Source: Clostridia bacterium
GTDB lineage: Bacteria > Bacillota > Clostridia > Oscillospirales > Acutalibacteraceae
Direction of reading: 5' to 3'
Assembly: GCA_017414965.1 (NCBI GenBank)
Contig: JAFQJL010000020.1
Span: 62,001-126,000 of the forward strand
Length of the DNA: 64,000 nt
Below the pieces are notes generated by a model, which saw only the letters and a list, made by a program, of their open reading frames with translations, was not told where the DNA came from and did no database searches. Both the position numbers and the translations under genes were made by a program. How positions within the stretch are numbered: position 1 is the first letter of the stretch; each line of letters begins with the position of its first letter. This document shows positions 45,301 to 51,979 of this stretch, in pieces.

Positions 45301-45405
45301 GGCACTGACAAAGATAATGCCTTCCGCCAAGAAGCAACTAAAGAGCATAACCATTGCCAAAAGCAACGCGAGGTGTCTTTTGGCAATTTTCACCAGTTTT
45401 CTCAT
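36343..45405 (-). CDS. giant surface protein: ten CBM4/9-like modules, glycosidase-like barrel, membrane anchor
   Basis: The start at MRKLVKIAKRHLALLLAMVM (ATG complement of 45403-45405, after GGGAGGT) gives 3020 residues; an ATG ten codons upstream lacks a ribosome binding site. Layout: signal peptide to about 35; ten tandem CBM4/9-like jelly rolls (start near 38, 201, 365, 525, 687, 860, 1026, 1197, 1353, 1548), modules four and five nearly identical; a rhamnosidase/GH2-type binding domain (about 1830-2040, SGSNWQGQWIWYTENASISA); a glycosidase-like (beta/alpha)8 domain resembling GH42/clan GH-A (about 2123-2800) with E2287 in QTGEW and E2463 in FLQEQD as candidate acid/base and nucleophile; an InlB-B-like beta repeat (about 2840-2900); an acidic linker; and a transmembrane helix (about 2976-3001) followed by K6 and E4. 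The protein should stand on the cell surface. Catalysis is inferred, not proven. Confidence 0.85.
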   Translation of the reverse strand: MRKLVKIAKRHLALLLAMVMLFSCFLAEGIIFVSAEEELVHNGDFESGEIGGNPHYWMPLSLDNGTGTALLASDATRGGKVAEVVANGMYAVATMDTYGIIEVEGGATYNFTYWVKTVGGEVSSVPYIRQHNESMGNTANAFLALTEHRVSGAADWQKIEATFTADPDAKYVYLWLTVTNGTAYFDDVSFTKKKQVEIVDKGMIFNSGFERTESGALVGFSGFGADGTGAGSFAQAPNQAFAGESAVAITATAGSYIFHVAEGHEIAVEPSTNYRITYMVRIESSAASIHPMVRQHAQGGGNSSTAPFWSGGDYTVSGATNGWKQVTVDFTTDDNTAYVYPWLVVSGGSVYVDEWIMYKTIAAADDGLLQNGSFENTMSTGDAQFWMPITIGDNSTGTITIEHDVDRGGRVAQIVTGDGASYGIATMDGYSVDVSPSTNYILSYWVKQEGAEVSSVPYIRQHNAAGGNASTNPYYCLADYRVTGETNGWTQVTANFTTDADCESAYIWLAASKGTVSFDDVSLVVKPAMVDEAVTGMVANGNFADGVTGWQDCGIFGGTGSKEVVEDTDRMSHVMKITPADGFFGTGTLEADGYYIAVQPNTEYTFSYWLKQVGASASSKVMMRQRTATGDADGAYAQPTNFVREGDTNGWVKVEEKFTTGADATRLTFMFAGQGGTFYIDDVALVAKPAMVDEAVTGMVANGNFADGVTGWQDCGIFGGTGSKEVVEDLDRLSHVMKITPADGFFGTGTLEADGYYIAVQPNTEYTFSYWLKQVGASASSKVLMRQRTATGDADGAYAQPTNFVREGDTNGWVKVEENFITGADATRLTFMFAGQGGTFYIDDVALVDNTPLVPSSPFDGGLVTNGGFEDGKPGVIPYYWMDLTIDLGTGTVTADVDNDRGLIAKVTHTSEDGGYAISTMDGYGIAVEPNTTYAFSYWVKQEGDADVYTQPFMRQLTAENGNAVNPYYGLTDFRLTGATNGWQKVEGTYTSSSDCEKVYIWLSVRGGTAWFDNVSLTKVTYVEPEDNMIFNGGFERHSNGNLVGFSMFGVGNNDGTAGEGSFSLATDEKYDGNSSVKLHPTKDSVAFHTSDSYRVDVKPNTTYKITYWLKTTSEDCTVYPYIRQHKADGSNTINNTYLPRNNYTVSGLTNGWKQVTAMFTSESDAGYIYVWLLASGGDVYVDNLIMQETAPISPEDTLGFDIDDGGMPPYGWIKNDNGNMQNYQYDLVDGVDGKALRITKIAGGSEGISLAISSAVPVQPSTNYVLTFWVKAGGEGINNYVFFHQTSDTGEANNAWLWPSSNYWVGARDWKKISVPFRTSDNATATDIRLACAGAEGSWIVYDSLELIKLSNDTNLDFEMTNADGSPTNWFYNTSSDVEAEMKIDSTDSYTGQNSLYIKRNSSKASFSVENGGYVAVTAGDYYELSYWVKSKNAVNATAKLSLVVYNNDDVAVTTLTTVDAQLSGASTTSSEWKQYKMKLIVPSGGVKGKFFIDVSMGRAELWVDHITLRRVQDTSTTVAYWDNFAMPSRNGNVVGWTGKNVGYVDSELGQLVTNHDFEDGEAWTHVGYGVFPQNWQASSALITGEGTADVVLDAEHGHVAKLTAQDGTYGMATKDAYYLDVEPDTTYTLSYWVKQEGARVYHTPWIRQSPDQSTATTEYNAYLSLTGYRVYGPTDGWQKVEATFTTEGDCEFVHIWLGVTNGTACFDDVQLMQTDGNVAGRDGAAVLTGKAQMTARLTGLRSNYVYKLQAEISEATVSQATVKVKYLDHNYNEIAGTAFAQKATIDEAGMLSLFFTAPSCTVAEMTIETESGKMVIDELEVQVADIPVSGSNWQGQWIWYTENASISAVRVPRYFRTSFEITEQVTQAVIQMTCDDKFELYINGEFVDSETSDVEDTWKKPHVLDIAKYLKPGKNTLAFSAYNVVSQAGLLFDARVDLANGVRMIVASNGDVKCSNKLEEGWTEIDHDDSKWEKSMVLGAVPVNPWAYIQFDNSYFVDASVEIVDAGTVERDSEAGEYTDVEITMKLNRPITTNPEFNVNIWKRNSMVRVTSSKLELIDGSNPQAWPVGEEFTAKFRMMVPKFIDEGRYTLQLDQDTFLITNEFMYDNKFMDFRVVRSVALDHIKSEVKDYNGEPTLFIDGVPRNHLAALLSVDTGRFVNADQFAEQGDLDMYLSFHNALEDWWERDGSINYDAFDTKVLDVLNENPNGMIMISISCNAPTWWQELNPDELQVRNDGTVQGVSLSSEKYREDVAKVLKDVLSYARTKSYFSRVYGIRLTGFQTGEWLFYPSSLQGAIDFSPAAEKGFRKWLTEKYGTDAKLQEAWKNNEVTLKTATVPTYEERTTTEYISVLDPATQKNILDFQDYQGWAMAETFLSVCTAAKEATDDQLIVGGYHGYVWNAYSHEGNDISSTNIQRVLESDMVDFICAPQNYNERDLEKSGATMTMTDSVKAHNKLFLQEQDNRTSIGTTIGLPDQDSGVGKTYTMEETINQLKRDYAQILTESMGGWFYDMDGGWFDDTQMYNLMAQMKAEGDFAVFNERKTTSDIGVFISEKTYHYSPYSFGAAYQVYHYLYLMQRFNLGTFGANYDSYVISDLVKGLVDTDYKVNLILSPYQLTEAERKAIDEQLKKDGKIVVWVFATGISDTNTNSVENIEQLTEMDMTMQIGKPIRANVTVTNGTHDYTKGLKGASFGTANAEVGPYITVTDSAATALGHYENGDVGLAVKDMGDWTSVYSAAPNIPNAMLQNLVKAANGHIYSDVLGDVVYSNNHYVSVHNAYAGDRVIKLPQNHSVYDVYEGEFVSMDTDSFKVSLKENETKMYRLMSPNMYAVLVKHNGHGAVTNFGVTEVKPGADMKVKITPDTGYKIASITVDGEEVKVANSLSLSDIQDNVTVDVVFEKMVVKTDEPIQPDEPVEEDPVEDEEDPITDDEEESTTDDDEPADEEDPLEDDDEPAKKKYKKKVITRRIVGLPWWAILLIVVGGVLVAGGATCWIIILIKKKKKKEEEEVPAETPANE
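42870..43841 (-). repeat. tandem 486-bp duplication encoding two CBM modules
   Basis: Sequence from about 42870 to 43355 is repeated at about 43356-43841 with a period of 486 bp (162 codons) and only scattered substitutions. It encodes modules four and five of the giant protein, which differ at only a handful of residues. Confidence 0.85.
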
Positions 45406-45542
45406 AGTATACCTCCCGAAAATAATCATTTTCACAAATATTTTACCAAATCACCTTTCATTTTTCGTTACATATTTTTTGGGAAAAGGTACGCTTTTTT
45501 CGTTTTCAAATGCCTATATAGTTAAATACCTTATTATATAAC

Positions 45543-45574
45543 AAAAATCCCGACACGTTTGTGTCGGGATTTTT
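45543..45574. terminator. intrinsic terminator downstream of ftsH
   Basis: AAAAATCCCGACAC (45543-45556) pairs with GTGTCGGGATTTTT (45561-45574), loop GTTT. It ends the hpt-ftsH transcript on the minus strand and separates it from the giant-protein gene. Confidence 0.93.
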
Positions 45575-45575
45575 G

Positions 45576-47495
45576 TTATTCGGCCGTTTGGTCGCTCATT
45601 AATTTTTCAAAGGTTTTGTCGTCGATCTTTTCGTGTTCGATCAGATAATCGGCGATCAAATGGAGTTGATTCATATGCGTTTGCAGTTTCTTCTCCGCCT
45701 CGGCGTACGCCTCGTGAATCAAGCGGCTGACTTCCTCGTCGATCTGCGCCGCCACCGCCTCGGAGTAATTGCGCGACTGCCCCAGACTGCGTCCAAGGAA
45801 CACACCGCTGTCATCCGACTCACCAAACAGAATCGGACCAAGTTTATCGCTCATACCGTACTTGGTGACCATCTTGCGCGCCAGACCGCTGGCACGCTCG
45901 ATGTCATTGGAAGCACCGGTGCAGATATCCTCCTGCGTCAGCGCCTCCGAAACGCGACCGCCAAGCAGTACCTGAAGTTCCTCCAGCATCTTGCCCTTGG
46001 TGACGTGTTCGTCGTCCGTGCGCGGCAGATTCAGCGTATAGCCGGCCGCCATGCCGCGCGGAATGATCGAAATCTCATGCACCGGATCTTGCGTCGGCGA
46101 ATAATAGGTCACCACCGCGTGGCCGGCCTCGGGATAGGCGGTGATTCGCTTGTCGCGTTCGGTCACCTTGTGACTGGTCTTTTCGGTACCCGCGATCACC
46201 TTGATGGTGGCGTCCTCGATCTCACGCATGGTGATGGAGTGCAGTTCTCTGCGTGCCGCCAGCAAGGCCGCTTCGTTCAACAGGTTTTCCAGATCCGCGC
46301 CGGTAAACCCGACGGTGGATTTGGCGATAACCGACAGCTCCACGTCCGGCGCCAGCGGCTTGCCCTTGGCGTGAACCTTCAAGATCTCCTCACGACCGCG
46401 AACATCCGGACGATGCACCACGATCTGACGATCGAATCGTCCCGGACGAGTCAGCGCCGGATCCAAAATATCCGGACGGTTGGTCGCCGCAATGATAATA
46501 ACACCTTCATTTCCGGCAAACCCATCCATTTCTACAAGCAGCTGATTGAGCGTCTGCTCGCGCTCGTCGTGACCGCCGCCGAGACCGGCACCGCGCTCGC
46601 GACCGACTGCGTCGATCTCGTCCACAAAGATGATACACGGCGCATTTTTCTTCGCCGTATCAAACAGATCACGCACACGCGACGCGCCTACGCCCACGTA
46701 CATTTCCACGAAATCCGAGCCGGAAATAGAGAAAAACGGCACACCCGCTTCGCCGGCGACCGCACGGGCCAGCAGCGTTTTACCGGTACCGGGAGGGCCG
46801 ACAAGAAGCACGCCCTTCGGCACGCGAGCGCCGAGTTCCTTGTACTTTTTGGGGGATTTGAGGAAATCCACAATCTCTTGCAGTTCTGCCTTTTCCTCAT
46901 CGGCTCCGGCTACGTCGCCAAACGTGACCTTGCGCTTGTCGTCCGACGGTTTCTTGATGCGGGCTTTGGAGAAGCCGCCCATCATCTTGCCGTCTCCGCC
47001 CATCGACTGCATAGCGCGGCGCATCATCAGCCACAGCACCAAAATCATCGCACCGGTGAGCAAAATCGACGGCAGCATACTGACCAGCCACGAGGTCTTG
47101 ACCTCCGGCTCGTAGTCGAACACTACGTCGTTGTTCGGATTGGTATCCGTGTTGGCGGCGGTAACGTACTCACCCACATCGTTTACAAACAGCGTCAAGC
47201 TGGCGATCGAGTAGGTGATCTTATCGTCTTTGTCAATCTTTCCGTCGCCGTTGATGTCGGTACGAACCGAGTCGCGAAGCAAGATGGTTACCTTGCCGGT
47301 GTTAAAGCTCAGCTCATACTCCTCCACCTGCCCGTTTTGGAAATACCCGACAATTTCGGAGTATTTCAGATCGTTAGCCTTGCCGTTTCCTCTGGACATC
47401 ATAAAGATGACCACCAGAATCAGCACCGGCACGATCAACAAAAACAGCCAGCTTTTTGAGCGACGTTCATTGGGAAGTTGATTTTGCGGGTCCAT
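45576..47495 (-). CDS. ftsH: FtsH-type AAA+ membrane protease with altered zinc motif
   Basis: The 639-residue protein ([20 protein letters not shown]) follows the FtsH plan: first helix (about 16-34), an outer domain (35-130), second helix (about 135-155), AAA domain with Walker [10 protein letters not shown], Walker [13 protein letters not shown] and [23 protein letters not shown], and a peptidase domain ending in [11 protein letters not shown]. Two oddities: the zinc motif, normally HEAGH, reads PEAGH (codon 455 is CCC at 46131-46133), so one of the two zinc His ligands is lost; and the outer domain contains [12 protein letters not shown] (80-91), a canonical EF-hand loop. Neither is typical of FtsH. 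The strong ribosome binding site AAAGGAG and the hpt neighbour are standard. Confidence 0.94.
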   Translation of the reverse strand: MDPQNQLPNERRSKSWLFLLIVPVLILVVIFMMSRGNGKANDLKYSEIVGYFQNGQVEEYELSFNTGKVTILLRDSVRTDINGDGKIDKDDKITYSIASLTLFVNDVGEYVTAANTDTNPNNDVVFDYEPEVKTSWLVSMLPSILLTGAMILVLWLMMRRAMQSMGGDGKMMGGFSKARIKKPSDDKRKVTFGDVAGADEEKAELQEIVDFLKSPKKYKELGARVPKGVLLVGPPGTGKTLLARAVAGEAGVPFFSISGSDFVEMYVGVGASRVRDLFDTAKKNAPCIIFVDEIDAVGRERGAGLGGGHDEREQTLNQLLVEMDGFAGNEGVIIIAATNRPDILDPALTRPGRFDRQIVVHRPDVRGREEILKVHAKGKPLAPDVELSVIAKSTVGFTGADLENLLNEAALLAARRELHSITMREIEDATIKVIAGTEKTSHKVTERDKRITAYPEAGHAVVTYYSPTQDPVHEISIIPRGMAAGYTLNLPRTDDEHVTKGKMLEELQVLLGGRVSEALTQEDICTGASNDIERASGLARKMVTKYGMSDKLGPILFGESDDSGVFLGRSLGQSRNYSEAVAAQIDEEVSRLIHEAYAEAEKKLQTHMNQLHLIADYLIEHEKIDDKTFEKLMSDQTAE

Positions 47496-47516
47496 AAGGA
47501 GCTCCTTTCGAGGGTC

Positions 47517-48062
47517 TTATTTTTCGTATGTTTCCGGCTTCAGCACACCGATGTAAGGCAGATTGCGATACTTCTGTGCGTAGTCCAAGCCGTAACCGAC
47601 AATGAATTTATCTTCCACCTCTGCCCCGATGTAGTCTGCGGTGATATCCACGCGCCGACGCGCCGGCTTATCCAGCAGCGTACACAGGCGAATGCTGCTC
47701 GGATGACGGGCGGAAAGAGTTTCCAAGAGAAATGAAAGCGTGACGCCGGAATCGAGAATGTCCTCTACCACCAGCAGATCCTTGTCCTGAAGCGGACAGG
47801 TCAGGTCTTTGATCAACTGCACCTCGCCGGAAGTGGAGGTGCCGCCTCCGTAGCTCGAAACCGACAGAAAATCGATCTCGCACGGAATGGTGATGTGGCG
47901 AATCAGATCGGCCATAAACACCAGCGACCCCTTTAAAACGCCGACCACAAACAGATTTTTTCCTTCGTAATCCTTACTAATCTGTTTGCCGAGGCGCGCA
48001 CAAATCGCTTCCAACTCCGCTTCGGAATACAATACTTCAGCGATGTTATCGGACATACTCAT
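47517..48062 (-). CDS. hpt: hypoxanthine phosphoribosyltransferase
   Basis: The 181-residue protein (MSMSDNIAEVLYSEAELEAI) carries the PRPP-binding motif LLVVEDILDSGVTLSFL, the VGVLKGSLVFMADLIRH loop, and VSSYGGGTSTSGEVQLIKDL that flanks the active site. It salvages hypoxanthine and guanine to IMP and GMP. An AAAGGA precedes the start by about ten bases; a second Met three residues in could also serve. hpt-ftsH is a conserved pair in Firmicutes, usually with tilS upstream, which is absent here. The next gene, ftsH, starts 21 bases later. Confidence 0.95.
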   Translation of the reverse strand: MSMSDNIAEVLYSEAELEAICARLGKQISKDYEGKNLFVVGVLKGSLVFMADLIRHITIPCEIDFLSVSSYGGGTSTSGEVQLIKDLTCPLQDKDLLVVEDILDSGVTLSFLLETLSARHPSSIRLCTLLDKPARRRVDITADYIGAEVEDKFIVGYGLDYAQKYRNLPYIGVLKPETYEK

Positions 48063-48098
48063 ATAGAAACGACATCCTTTCTATTTTTCCAAGAATTG

Positions 48099-48104
48099 AT
48101 TATA
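48099..48104 (-). promoter_or_regulatory. -10 element of a promoter before hpt
   Basis: TATAAT on the minus strand (complement of 48099-48104), about 37 bases before the hpt start. No good -35 lies at 16-18 bp, so this is either a weak or an extended -10 promoter (TGGTATAAT context). Confidence 0.45.
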
Positions 48105-48143
48105 CCATACAGGGAATAAAATACCATTAAAAATCTGTAAACT

Positions 48144-49511
48144 TTATTCGATGTGTGTGTTATCCAGCGCCGCAAACGACGTAAAGCCACCCGACCACGC
48201 GGTTTTAACGGTTTTTAGCTCGCCGTGGCGGTTTTTAGCTACGATAATTTCCGCCACGCCCATCTCGACCTTGGTCGGATCCTTGACCTGATTGATGTAA
48301 TATTCCGGTCGATAGATGAACATAACTTGATCGGCATCCTGCTCGATCGAGCCGGATTCGCGCAGATCCGAAAGCTGCGGGCGTGTCGGATTTGCCTTGT
48401 CCTTTTCACGCGAAAGCTGGGCGCAGACCACCACCGGAACGTCCAGTTCCTTGGCCATAATCTTCAGGCTTCGGGTGATCTCCTGCACTTCGTTGACACG
48501 GTTCTCGGTCGGCTTGGCGGTATGCATCAGCTGCAAATAGTCGATAAATACCACACCCAGATCCTTAACGCGACGCAAGCGCGATTTCATCTCCTGAACG
48601 GTGATGTTTGCCGTATCGTCGAGATAAATCTCGGCGTTACTGAGCGTAGACGCCGCCACGCCGATTCTCGTCCATTCATCCGGCGACAGCTCGCCGCTGC
48701 GGAGCTTCTGGCTCTCCACCAGCGCCTCCGACGACAGCAAGCGATTGACCATCTGTTCCTTGGACATTTCCAGGTTAAAGATCGCCACCGTGCGCTTTTG
48801 CTGAATGGCAACGTTCTTGGCCAGATTCAGCACAAAACTAGTCTTACCCATACCAGGGCGCGCACCGACGATAATCAAATCCGAACGGTTGAGACCGCTG
48901 ATGACGTTATCCAGATCGCGAATGCCGGTCGGAATGCCAATGTACCGCTGACGCTTGATCGGATCTTGCATATTATCCAAGATCTCGTAGTTGGCCACGA
49001 TCGTCTGCGAGATCGGTGTCAAGCCACCGCGAATACGCTCACGGCGGATATCGTAGATCTTTTGCTCCGCTGAATCGATCAGCATCGCCGGATCGGCGGT
49101 GCCGTCCATACACTCATCCAAGATCTCACGCGTGGCGTTGATGAGACGGCGAATATCAAACTTCGCACGCACGATCTCGGCGTACCGCGACACATTGCCC
49201 ACCGACGGCACGATCTGCGTCAGCTTGTAGAGATAGGTCTTCCCCTCTTCGCCGGCATAAAAGCCTTCGGATTTCAGGTCTTCCAACACCGTCACAAAGT
49301 CGATCGTGCGGTTGGCCATCATCTTTTGCAGCATCACGCGATACACCGCCTGATGCTCCGGCAGATAGAAATACTCCTCATTGGGAAGCATATCCGCCAC
49401 CAGATCCATACAAGAGGCATCGATCAACACCGAGCCCAACACCGATTGCTCGGCCTCCAGACTGTACGGCAGGTTTAAATTGTCGTTATATGCAGGCTTC
49501 TTTTCCGGCAT
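48144..49511 (-). CDS. dnaB: replicative DNA helicase DnaB
   Basis: The 455-residue protein (MPEKKPAYNDNLNLPYSLEA) has the DnaB N-terminal domain (about 12-115, AEQSVLGSVLIDASC) and the RecA-like helicase domain with Walker A GARPGMGKTSFVLNLA, Walker B VVFIDYLQLM, and the C-terminal LRESGSIEQDADQVMFIYR arginine-finger region. It is the ring helicase that unwinds the chromosome at forks (called DnaC in Bacillus). The rplI-dnaB neighbourhood is conserved in Firmicutes. AAAGGAAG precedes the start. Confidence 0.96.
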   Translation of the reverse strand: MPEKKPAYNDNLNLPYSLEAEQSVLGSVLIDASCMDLVADMLPNEEYFYLPEHQAVYRVMLQKMMANRTIDFVTVLEDLKSEGFYAGEEGKTYLYKLTQIVPSVGNVSRYAEIVRAKFDIRRLINATREILDECMDGTADPAMLIDSAEQKIYDIRRERIRGGLTPISQTIVANYEILDNMQDPIKRQRYIGIPTGIRDLDNVISGLNRSDLIIVGARPGMGKTSFVLNLAKNVAIQQKRTVAIFNLEMSKEQMVNRLLSSEALVESQKLRSGELSPDEWTRIGVAASTLSNAEIYLDDTANITVQEMKSRLRRVKDLGVVFIDYLQLMHTAKPTENRVNEVQEITRSLKIMAKELDVPVVVCAQLSREKDKANPTRPQLSDLRESGSIEQDADQVMFIYRPEYYINQVKDPTKVEMGVAEIIVAKNRHGELKTVKTAWSGGFTSFAALDNTHIE

Positions 49512-49539
49512 AATAAAACTTCCTTTCCAAACGATCGGA

Positions 49540-49980
49540 TTACTCGCAGACCGTTACGGTGATTTTGGCGGTCACGCCCTGCGGGAACTTGATCTCCGCC
49601 GGATACGAGCCAAACGCCTTGGCATCATCCATCGTGATCTTGCGGCGATCGACCTCGATGCCGTACTGCGTCTTCAGCGCCTCCGCCACTTCTTTGACCG
49701 TCACCGAGCCGAACAGTTTGCCGTTCTGACCGGCGCGCGCGGTGACCTTGACCGCCTTATCTTTCAGAGCTGCCGCGGCTTCCTCGGCCGCTTTCTTTTC
49801 CATATCCTTGTGATATTTCGCAGCCGAATCGCGGTTTTTCAGTTCATTGAGCGACTGTGCGTTCGCCGGCACAGCCAAATTCTTCGGGAACAAGAAATTG
49901 CGCGCGTAACCGTCGGATACGTTGACAAGTTCGCCCTTTTTGCCCTGTCCCTTGACGTCTTGATTGAGAATGACTTTCAT
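49540..49980 (-). CDS. rplI: 50S ribosomal protein L9
   Basis: The 146-residue protein ([20 protein letters not shown]) has the L9 N-terminal rRNA-binding domain with [20 protein letters not shown], the long connecting helix ([20 protein letters not shown]) and a C-terminal domain ([14 protein letters not shown]). It binds 23S rRNA and is the typical 148-residue length. It is encoded between gdpP and dnaB, 14 and 28 bases from them, as in B. subtilis. Confidence 0.98.
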   Translation of the reverse strand: MKVILNQDVKGQGKKGELVNVSDGYARNFLFPKNLAVPANAQSLNELKNRDSAAKYHKDMEKKAAEEAAAALKDKAVKVTARAGQNGKLFGSVTVKEVAEALKTQYGIEVDRRKITMDDAKAFGSYPAEIKFPQGVTAKITVTVCE

Positions 49981-49994
49981 ATTGGTTCCTCCTG

Positions 49995-51956
49995 TTATAA
50001 ATCGGCAGTCTGCCGATCGATTTCCTCTTTTAAGCGAAGCACCGCCTGCTCGACGGTCGTGTCGGGGATCTGCGCCGCCGCCATCGTCATATGACCGCCG
50101 CCGCCCAACGCTTCCATAATCAATTGCACGTTAAACCGGCCGTACGACCGCGCCGAGATATTCACCTTTTCCCCGTCTGCAAACAGCGTAAACGAAGCGT
50201 CCGTGCCCTTGACCGACAAAAGCTCGTCCGCCGCTTGCGCCGCCGCTACACGGACGGTCGGCGAGCCGACCTCGACACACGGCGCAATCACCGTGTTGCG
50301 ATAAGGCTCGGCGTGCGCGATGATGTCCGATTTCACATAATACTGCTCCATACTGACAGCCGACAGTTTTTTTACCGAAATGGTATCCGCACCCAGTCGA
50401 CGCAGATAGGCGGCCGCCTCAAAGGTGCGCGCGCCGGCTCTCATCACGAAACTGCGGGTATCCAAAATGATCCCGGCAAGCAACGCTTCGGCGTCCAATT
50501 TCTCCGGCTGACAGCCGTCGATGAGATACGGCAACAGCTCCGCCACCATTTCCGAAGCAGAACTGGCCGCCGGCTCGTGGTAAAAGATCACCGCATCGTC
50601 AATGTGATTGACCATCTTCAAGTGGTGATCGATCACCACCACGTTTTTGACTGCGCGATACAGCGCCTCAAATTCCAACAGCGCCGGACAATGCGTGTCT
50701 GTCACGATCAGCAGTGTGTGTTCGTCTATATGTTGTTTGGCGGTCGCTTCGTCGACGATCATATCGCCAAGCCCCGCCTCCTCATAGCGGCTGAGAAGCT
50801 CCGGTGCCAGCGACGTTTTGCGGTTGACCGCCACGTACGCTTCCTTACCGTAGAGGCGCAGCGTATGCGCCAGCGCCAAACCGGAGCCGAGCGAATCCAG
50901 ATCGGAGTACCGATGCCCCATCACGATCACCGTGCGGCAGGTATCCAGCAATTCGCGGATCGCATTGGCCACTACACGCGTGCGCACTTTGGTGCGACGC
51001 GCGGCGCCCTGCGTGCGTCCGCCGTAAAAATCGTAGCCGGTCTCGGTGCGGATCGCCACCTGATCACCACCGCGACCAAGCGCCATCTCCGCCGCCTGCA
51101 GCGCCTGCACCTCGGAGGACCGAAAATCCTCGCCGGCGCCCACGCCGATGGACAGCGTAAAGCCGCTGATCGCGTTGACCTGCAAGGATCGCACGGTTTT
51201 CAAAATCGAGAACCGATCGTCGATCATCTTTTGCAGATCCCGTTGTTCCACTACCGCCATATAGCGATAGTTATCGCATTTGCGCAAAATGCCGGAGGTG
51301 GTGCCGATCCAATCCTCCAACAGCTTTTCCACCTGACCGACCGCTTGCGCGCGTCCGCTGTCACGCGAATACTGGAACAGTTCGTCCATATTGTCGATGG
51401 TGATGGACAGCACGACCGGACGGGAATCCACGTACTCCTCCGCCAACAACTTCAGATCGGTGTCATCCCAGTAATACAGCAAATAATACACGCCGTTCTC
51501 ATCCGAAACGGAATCCAGCGTAACGGTATAGCAACGCTTACCCAACCGCACATCCGCCTGACGCGTTTCGCGCAGTTCGGCAAAGGGAACGTTCCCGAGA
51601 ATCGTATCCACCGACGCCCCTACGGAGTGCTCGGCGCCGGGAACGTTCTTGGAAAACAGGCGATTCATCCATACGATTTCACCGGCAGCCGACACGCACA
51701 CAAGCGCCAACGGCGAGGAGGACAACACCTCCTTTTCGTGCACGTCCAATCGACGCACCAGCTGTTTCATCATACGATTCAACCGCTTCTGCTTGTGCAG
51801 CAAGAAGCCGACCGAAAAGGCGGCCGTCACCAGCCAAATGGCCAATTCCACGTAGAACAACGGCAAGCTCAAAAAAGCGGTGAGCACCGTAAACAGTGCC
51901 GAAACCACCAGCAACGCCACCGTCGCCGGACGAATATTCCAGAATTTATGCTTCAC
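49995..51956 (-). CDS. gdpP: cyclic-di-AMP phosphodiesterase GdpP (YybT) family
   Basis: The 653-residue protein ([20 protein letters not shown]) has two N-terminal transmembrane helices (about 10-55), a PAS-like domain (about 75-160), a degenerate GGDEF domain (about 170-300, lacking GGDEF) and a DHH-DHHA1 phosphoesterase with [33 protein letters not shown] and C-terminal [12 protein letters not shown]. Members hydrolyse c-di-AMP to pApA and so affect cell-wall stress and potassium homeostasis. Its place ahead of rplI and dnaB is the standard one. Confidence 0.94.
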   Translation of the reverse strand: MKHKFWNIRPATVALLVVSALFTVLTAFLSLPLFYVELAIWLVTAAFSVGFLLHKQKRLNRMMKQLVRRLDVHEKEVLSSSPLALVCVSAAGEIVWMNRLFSKNVPGAEHSVGASVDTILGNVPFAELRETRQADVRLGKRCYTVTLDSVSDENGVYYLLYYWDDTDLKLLAEEYVDSRPVVLSITIDNMDELFQYSRDSGRAQAVGQVEKLLEDWIGTTSGILRKCDNYRYMAVVEQRDLQKMIDDRFSILKTVRSLQVNAISGFTLSIGVGAGEDFRSSEVQALQAAEMALGRGGDQVAIRTETGYDFYGGRTQGAARRTKVRTRVVANAIRELLDTCRTVIVMGHRYSDLDSLGSGLALAHTLRLYGKEAYVAVNRKTSLAPELLSRYEEAGLGDMIVDEATAKQHIDEHTLLIVTDTHCPALLEFEALYRAVKNVVVIDHHLKMVNHIDDAVIFYHEPAASSASEMVAELLPYLIDGCQPEKLDAEALLAGIILDTRSFVMRAGARTFEAAAYLRRLGADTISVKKLSAVSMEQYYVKSDIIAHAEPYRNTVIAPCVEVGSPTVRVAAAQAADELLSVKGTDASFTLFADGEKVNISARSYGRFNVQLIMEALGGGGHMTMAAAQIPDTTVEQAVLRLKEEIDRQTADL

Positions 51957-51979
51957 GAGTGCTCCCCTCCTTTTTCAAA

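Noticed and set aside
45334-45405. A lipobox-like Cys (LFSC) in the giant protein signal peptide
   Set aside because: Phe at the -2 position is unfavourable, and VSA-E at residues 33-36 is a better ordinary signal-peptidase site; the protein already has a C-terminal anchor.
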